A stretch of 64,000 bases of DNA, from assembly GCA_951828535.1 (NCBI GenBank), contig OX639990.1, positions 917,300 through 981,299 on the forward strand, read 5' to 3'. Position numbers and translations under genes: made by a program. Each line of letters opens with the position of its first letter. The first letter of the stretch is position 1. The stretch comes from an uncultured Candidatus Entotheonella sp. (GTDB lineage: Bacteria; Tectomicrobia; Entotheonellia; Entotheonellales; Entotheonellaceae). Below are positions 60,379 through 64,000 of the stretch, one piece after another. The notes beneath the pieces were generated by a model. That model was not told where the DNA came from. It made no database searches and saw only the letters and a list, made by a program, of their open reading frames with translations.

Positions 60379-60560
60379 CTCACTCCTCCACAGCCATGCG
60401 CCTGTCATTAGGCGGCTCATTCTAAAGGAAGGTCCAGACGATTGGCTACAGCGCGAAGACGTTCCGCCTTGACACCCGAATTCCTAAGCGTCGAAAATGA
60501 GCCTCTTTGGGGCCGAACCAATTCTCAATACGCAAGAACGATGCGGGAGACAGCACACAC

Positions 60561-62912
60561 ATGGCGAGCGCGTTGGATGGCATCACGGTGTTGGAGCTGA
60601 GCCACAGTCCGGCAGGGGCCATGGCCGGCATGTTTCTTAGCGACCACGGCGCCCGGGTCATCCGGCTGCTCGACAGCGAGGCGCCAGCCACGCGGCGCGG
60701 CGGCTACCTGGTTTGGGACCGCGGCAAGGCATGCCGCCGGTTGGACTTCTCTCAAGTCACCTCGGGACAGCCGCAGGCCACGGCCTATGAACACCTGATC
60801 CGCAGTGCCGACGTTGTGCTCGAAGACTTCCCGCCTTCATCCGACCAGCAAGCTCTGGTGCGGCCTGATTGGCTCGCCGGCCTCAATCCTCGACTGGTTC
60901 ACTGCTCCATCACCGCATACGGCAAGCACGGCCCGCTCAAAGACGAACCGGCAATCGACGAACTCGTGATGGCGCGCATGGGCATCCTGGAAACCATGCC
61001 CGGTTACCGCCCGGGGCCCGTGCACGTGGTGCACCCGCTGCCCAGCGTCGGGGCGGCGCTCTTCGCCGTCATCGGCATCGCGGCGGCCTTGCTGGCCAGA
61101 GAGAAGACGGGTAGGGGACGGACCGTGGAAACGTCCCTGATGGCGGGATCCCTGCTGTATCAGCCGAAAGTGGTGGCGCAGAACCTGGAACCGCGGCCTT
61201 TTCAGACCCACCCGGCCGGCAGCGGGCCGTTCTACAGCGTTTACGCCTGCGGCGACGGCAACTGGGTGCAACTGGGCTGCGTGCACCTTGGCTTCATCCG
61301 CGCCGCGGCGAGAGTCATGGGTATTGCCGACGTGCTCGACGACCCGCGCTACGGCGGCGGGCAAATCCCGGTGTCCCCGGAGGCGGACCTCGACCTGCGG
61401 GCACGCATTGCCGAAGCGCTCGTGACGCAGCCATACGCCCACTGGGCCAACTGCTTCGAGGACGCTGACGTGCCCTACGCCTTGGCGCGGACCACCGAAG
61501 AGGGCTTGAACGATCGACAGGTGCAGGCTAACGGCATGGTCGAGACACTCACGGACCCCGAGGTCGGCTCGCTGGCGCAAATGGGCGTGCCCGTTCAACT
61601 TTCGCGAACGCCCGGACGCATTCAAGGGCCGCGCACGCTACCCGACGCGTCGTCATCCGACCTGCCCGAAGATGCCGCAACCCCAGCGGCTGTATCGTCC
61701 GACCCGTTGCCCGAAACGGAATTCGACCTGCCGCTGAAAGACATCAGGGTGTTGGAGATCACCAATCTGATCGCCGGCCCCATCGCCGGGCGCCTGCTTG
61801 CCGACCTAGGCGCCGACGTCATCAAAGTGGAACCCCACGCTGGCGACATTTCGCGCCCCCTTGGCCGTACGTACTTCTTTAACGTCAACGTCAACAAACG
61901 CTCCCTCTGCCTCAACACGCGCGAGCCGGACGGCAAGATCGTGGCGCAGAAAGTAGCGGCGACTGCGGACGTCATGCTGGCCAACCTGCGCCCCGGCGCC
62001 ACGGCGCGTATGGGCCTGGGACCGGACACATTGCGGGAATTGAACCCGCGCCTGATCGAAACGCACGTGACCGGATTCGGCGCCACGGGTCCCTATGCCC
62101 ATCGGCCCGGCATCGATCCGCTGTCGCAAGCCCTCATGGGCCTGTCGCGCGCCCAGGGCGGCGCGGAAAACCCGCCCGTTTTCCCGGCCCAACTGGCACC
62201 CACCGATTACACCGCCGGCGCGATGGGGGCGTATGGAACCGTTCTAGCCCTGTTCGTCCGCCAGCGCACCGGCCGAGTGCAACGCGTCGATACCAACCTG
62301 CTCAACGGCGGCATCATGCTCACGTCCGAGTGGTTCACGCGCTACGAGGGCAAACCCGCGCGCCCGCTGGCTGACAAGGGCCAGTACGGCCTGACGGCGT
62401 TTCATCGCCTGTATGAGGTAAAGGATGGCTGGCTGTACGTTGCCGCGGATGCACCCGCCGCCCGGCAAGCTTTGTGCGAAGCCTTGGGTTGCGAGGCGAG
62501 CACGGAGCAACCAAGCGGTTTGACAGGGGGAGGGGAGGGGCATCCCAGCGTGGCCCCGCCGGCCGACGCCCTGGCCCAGTGTTTCGCTGACCTGTGCCTG
62601 ACGGAGGCCGTGAAGCGGCTAGAATCCGCAAACATCCCTTGCTCGCCCGTTGTCGGCGGCGGCAGCGAAGTTTTTCTCGACGACCCGCATGCCACCGACA
62701 ACCGCATGGTTTTGGCATACGACCATCCCGTTGTTGGCCACATGATGGTTGCGGGGCATTACGTGCAATTCGGCAACACCCCCGTCGTGCCCGGCAAACC
62801 CACCCCCCTGCTGGGCCAGCACACGCGGGACATGCTTCGGGAAGTTGGCTATACTGAGGACGCCATTGCCGACCTCTACGGCAAGGCAGTGGTCAAAACG
62901 GAAGACGTGTAG
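60561..62912 (+). CDS. Double-length CaiB/BaiF CoA-transferase, divergent neighbour
   Basis: 783 aa with the same two-unit architecture. Unit one: LDGITVLELSHSPAGAMAGMFLSDHGARVIRLLD, RLDFSQ and VHCSITAYGKHGPLKDEPAIDELVMARMG. Unit two, from about residue 395: IRVLEITNLIAGPIAGRLLADLGADVIKVEP, NVNVNKRSLCLNTREPDGK, IETHVTGFGATGPYAHRPGIDPLSQALMGLSRAQGG. Its start lies 182 bases from the divergent homolog, so the two probably arose from the same fused ancestor and may share control. GGGAGA precedes the ATG. Confidence 0.87.
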   Translation: MASALDGITVLELSHSPAGAMAGMFLSDHGARVIRLLDSEAPATRRGGYLVWDRGKACRRLDFSQVTSGQPQATAYEHLIRSADVVLEDFPPSSDQQALVRPDWLAGLNPRLVHCSITAYGKHGPLKDEPAIDELVMARMGILETMPGYRPGPVHVVHPLPSVGAALFAVIGIAAALLAREKTGRGRTVETSLMAGSLLYQPKVVAQNLEPRPFQTHPAGSGPFYSVYACGDGNWVQLGCVHLGFIRAAARVMGIADVLDDPRYGGGQIPVSPEADLDLRARIAEALVTQPYAHWANCFEDADVPYALARTTEEGLNDRQVQANGMVETLTDPEVGSLAQMGVPVQLSRTPGRIQGPRTLPDASSSDLPEDAATPAAVSSDPLPETEFDLPLKDIRVLEITNLIAGPIAGRLLADLGADVIKVEPHAGDISRPLGRTYFFNVNVNKRSLCLNTREPDGKIVAQKVAATADVMLANLRPGATARMGLGPDTLRELNPRLIETHVTGFGATGPYAHRPGIDPLSQALMGLSRAQGGAENPPVFPAQLAPTDYTAGAMGAYGTVLALFVRQRTGRVQRVDTNLLNGGIMLTSEWFTRYEGKPARPLADKGQYGLTAFHRLYEVKDGWLYVAADAPAARQALCEALGCEASTEQPSGLTGGGEGHPSVAPPADALAQCFADLCLTEAVKRLESANIPCSPVVGGGSEVFLDDPHATDNRMVLAYDHPVVGHMMVAGHYVQFGNTPVVPGKPTPLLGQHTRDMLREVGYTEDAIADLYGKAVVKTEDV

Positions 62913-62942
62913 CCGCCAACCCATTCTCGAAGAAGAAACCCG

Positions 62943-64000
62943 ATGCCACCCATTCACTACCGGCCAGGGGCTTTTCCGCCTCAAGATTGCCTGGATTGGG
63001 CACAGTTGATCCCGCTCATCGGCCCTGCATCCGCTTCTGTGGCACGCTATGATGGATTGCTTGCCGCTTTTCCGGATCCCGACAATCTACTGACCCTTCT
63101 ATCGCTCCGGGAAGCTGTTATCTCCTCACGCATGGATGGCGGACGAGCGACTCTGGGTGAGGTGCTCGAATTCGAAGCCGGGCAGAAAGTCGATTCGCCG
63201 GCATTGCGGCGCGACGTTGAACAGACGCTGAATTATCACTTGGCACTACACCGGGCGGAACAAATGCTGGCGGAGTTGCCACTCTGCTTGGGTGTCATCC
63301 GGGCGGCGCACCGAACGCTGCTGCGTGGCACCCAACGAACCGAACCAGCGCCCGGCGAGCTGCGACGTGGTCCTGGCCGAGTCGGACGTCCCGGCACCTC
63401 GGCCGAGAGGGACGCCTACGTCCCCATCGACGCATTCGAGTTGCCGGATGGTGTTGCCAGATGGGAGCGCTACATTCACCAAGCGGTGCCGGATCGTCTG
63501 ATTCAGCTTGCCATTTTGCACGCGGAATTCGAGGCCTTGCATCCGTTTGCAGAAGGCAACGGACGCCTTGGGCGCATGCTTGTGCCCCTGTTTCTGTGGC
63601 ATGAGGGGATGATTCGGCGGCCGGTCTTCTATATCAGCGCCTACCTCGAGGAACGACGCGACCTGTATTACGACGGATTGTTGGCGATTTTCCGCGACGG
63701 CGACTGGACAACCTGGTGCCGCTATTTTCTCGAAGCATTACGAATGCAGGCGGAAGACAACTTGGCAAAGGCACAGGAGATCTTTGATCTCTATGATCGG
63801 ACCACCCGCCACTTCTCCGTTATCACCCGTTCTCCAAATACCGTTGATGCCCTGACATGGTTATTCGGCCACCCGGTCGTGCGCAGCTCGGACTTCACCA
63901 CCGCAGCGGGGGTACCCAAGCGGACTGCGCACCGGTTACTCGGCACGCTGATGGAGGAAGGGATTCTGCAGGAGATCCGAGCCGCCAATGGACGCCGGCC
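62943..64000 (+). CDS. Fic-family protein (partial, runs off the window)
   Basis: 352 residues visible. The N-terminal helical domain contains the inhibitory-helix region SLREAVISSRMDGGRATLGE; most class II Fic proteins have S-x-x-IEG there, here MDG with Asp instead of the inhibitory Glu. The Fic core motif is HPFAEGNGRLGRM, complete for AMPylation chemistry. A winged-helix follows at the C-terminus (FTTAAGVPKRTAHRLLGTLMEEGILQEI). It transfers AMP or a related group from NTPs to a target Ser/Thr/Tyr; the target is unknown. Its start lies 30 bases after the CaiB/BaiF stop. The 3' end is missing. Confidence 0.9.
   Translation, partial: MPPIHYRPGAFPPQDCLDWAQLIPLIGPASASVARYDGLLAAFPDPDNLLTLLSLREAVISSRMDGGRATLGEVLEFEAGQKVDSPALRRDVEQTLNYHLALHRAEQMLAELPLCLGVIRAAHRTLLRGTQRTEPAPGELRRGPGRVGRPGTSAERDAYVPIDAFELPDGVARWERYIHQAVPDRLIQLAILHAEFEALHPFAEGNGRLGRMLVPLFLWHEGMIRRPVFYISAYLEERRDLYYDGLLAIFRDGDWTTWCRYFLEALRMQAEDNLAKAQEIFDLYDRTTRHFSVITRSPNTVDALTWLFGHPVVRSSDFTTAAGVPKRTAHRLLGTLMEEGILQEIRAANGRR

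Overview
The window looks like a GC-rich chromosome segment from a diderm heterotrophic bacterium, probably an uncultured lineage. Supporting features are a coenzyme F420 biosynthesis operon (cofD-cofC-cofE-npdG), an LLM-class flavin oxidoreductase, many acyl-CoA and CoA-transferase enzymes, exported PQQ and haem proteins, a bacterial deoxyhypusine-synthase-like enzyme and the near absence of phage genes. This combination recalls Tectomicrobia/Entotheonella-like or Rokubacteria-like genomes, but that is inference; no rRNA or marker gene is present to settle it. GC content was judged by eye, not computed.

Layout. 0.3-5 kb: TPR membrane protein, exported SMP-30-like protein, riboflavin synthase, exported alpha/beta-hydrolase-like protein. 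5-10.2 kb: accessory block with an intact MmeI-like type IIL restriction-modification enzyme, a small acidic ORF, a membrane protein, a frameshifted Rpn-type nuclease and decaying antitoxin/protease fragments. 10.2-22.4 kb: FGE-like protein, pentahaem cytochrome, enoyl-CoA hydratase, HEAT/TPR protein, histone-deacetylase-like enzyme, a glutaryl-CoA-dehydrogenase-like/thiolase/DUF35 cluster, a second acyl-CoA dehydrogenase, and a serC - trmB-like - deoxyhypusine-synthase-like run. 22.4-28.2 kb: AT-richer ORF with an 18-bp tandem repeat, an IS5-family element next to a glycosyltransferase, a YeeZ-like epimerase and a ThDP enzyme. 28.5-44.8 kb: sulfite/nitrite reductase behind a terminator-bearing, possibly structured leader, an RRM protein, an LLM oxidoreductase, a PQQ dehydrogenase with lanthanide-type residues plus cytochrome c, carbonic anhydrase, two Hsp20 genes behind a sigma-54 promoter, SDRs, a second SMP-30 paralog, a two-protease operon and a DUF3179 protein. 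45-50.5 kb: toxin-antitoxin pair, tRNA-Arg(TCT), F420 operon, RaiA/HPF-cold-shock fusion, SDR. 51.5-57 kb: accessory island. 57-64 kb: enoyl-CoA hydratase, two divergent double-length CaiB/BaiF CoA-transferases and a Fic protein running off the window.

The most notable structure is at 51504-56231. A GHKL-ATPase/STAS-like gene, a DUF4325 STAS-like gene and a small membrane protein gene are joined by stop/start overlaps (TGATG, ATGA). They form a translationally coupled three-gene system whose second and third genes are each interrupted by a different IS3-family element. The second insertion carries a 4-bp duplication (GTCT), and removing it restores the reading frame exactly. The island also holds remnants of an MqsA-type antitoxin and a type I restriction subunit, as in a defence island.

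Other points worth a second look are a possible three-way-junction leader RNA ahead of sulfite reductase, a near-perfect sigma-54 promoter for the Hsp20 pair, a compact membrane subtilase beside a SprT-like protease, and an SDR lacking its catalytic Tyr/Lys. Three families of short dispersed repeats lie between genes.
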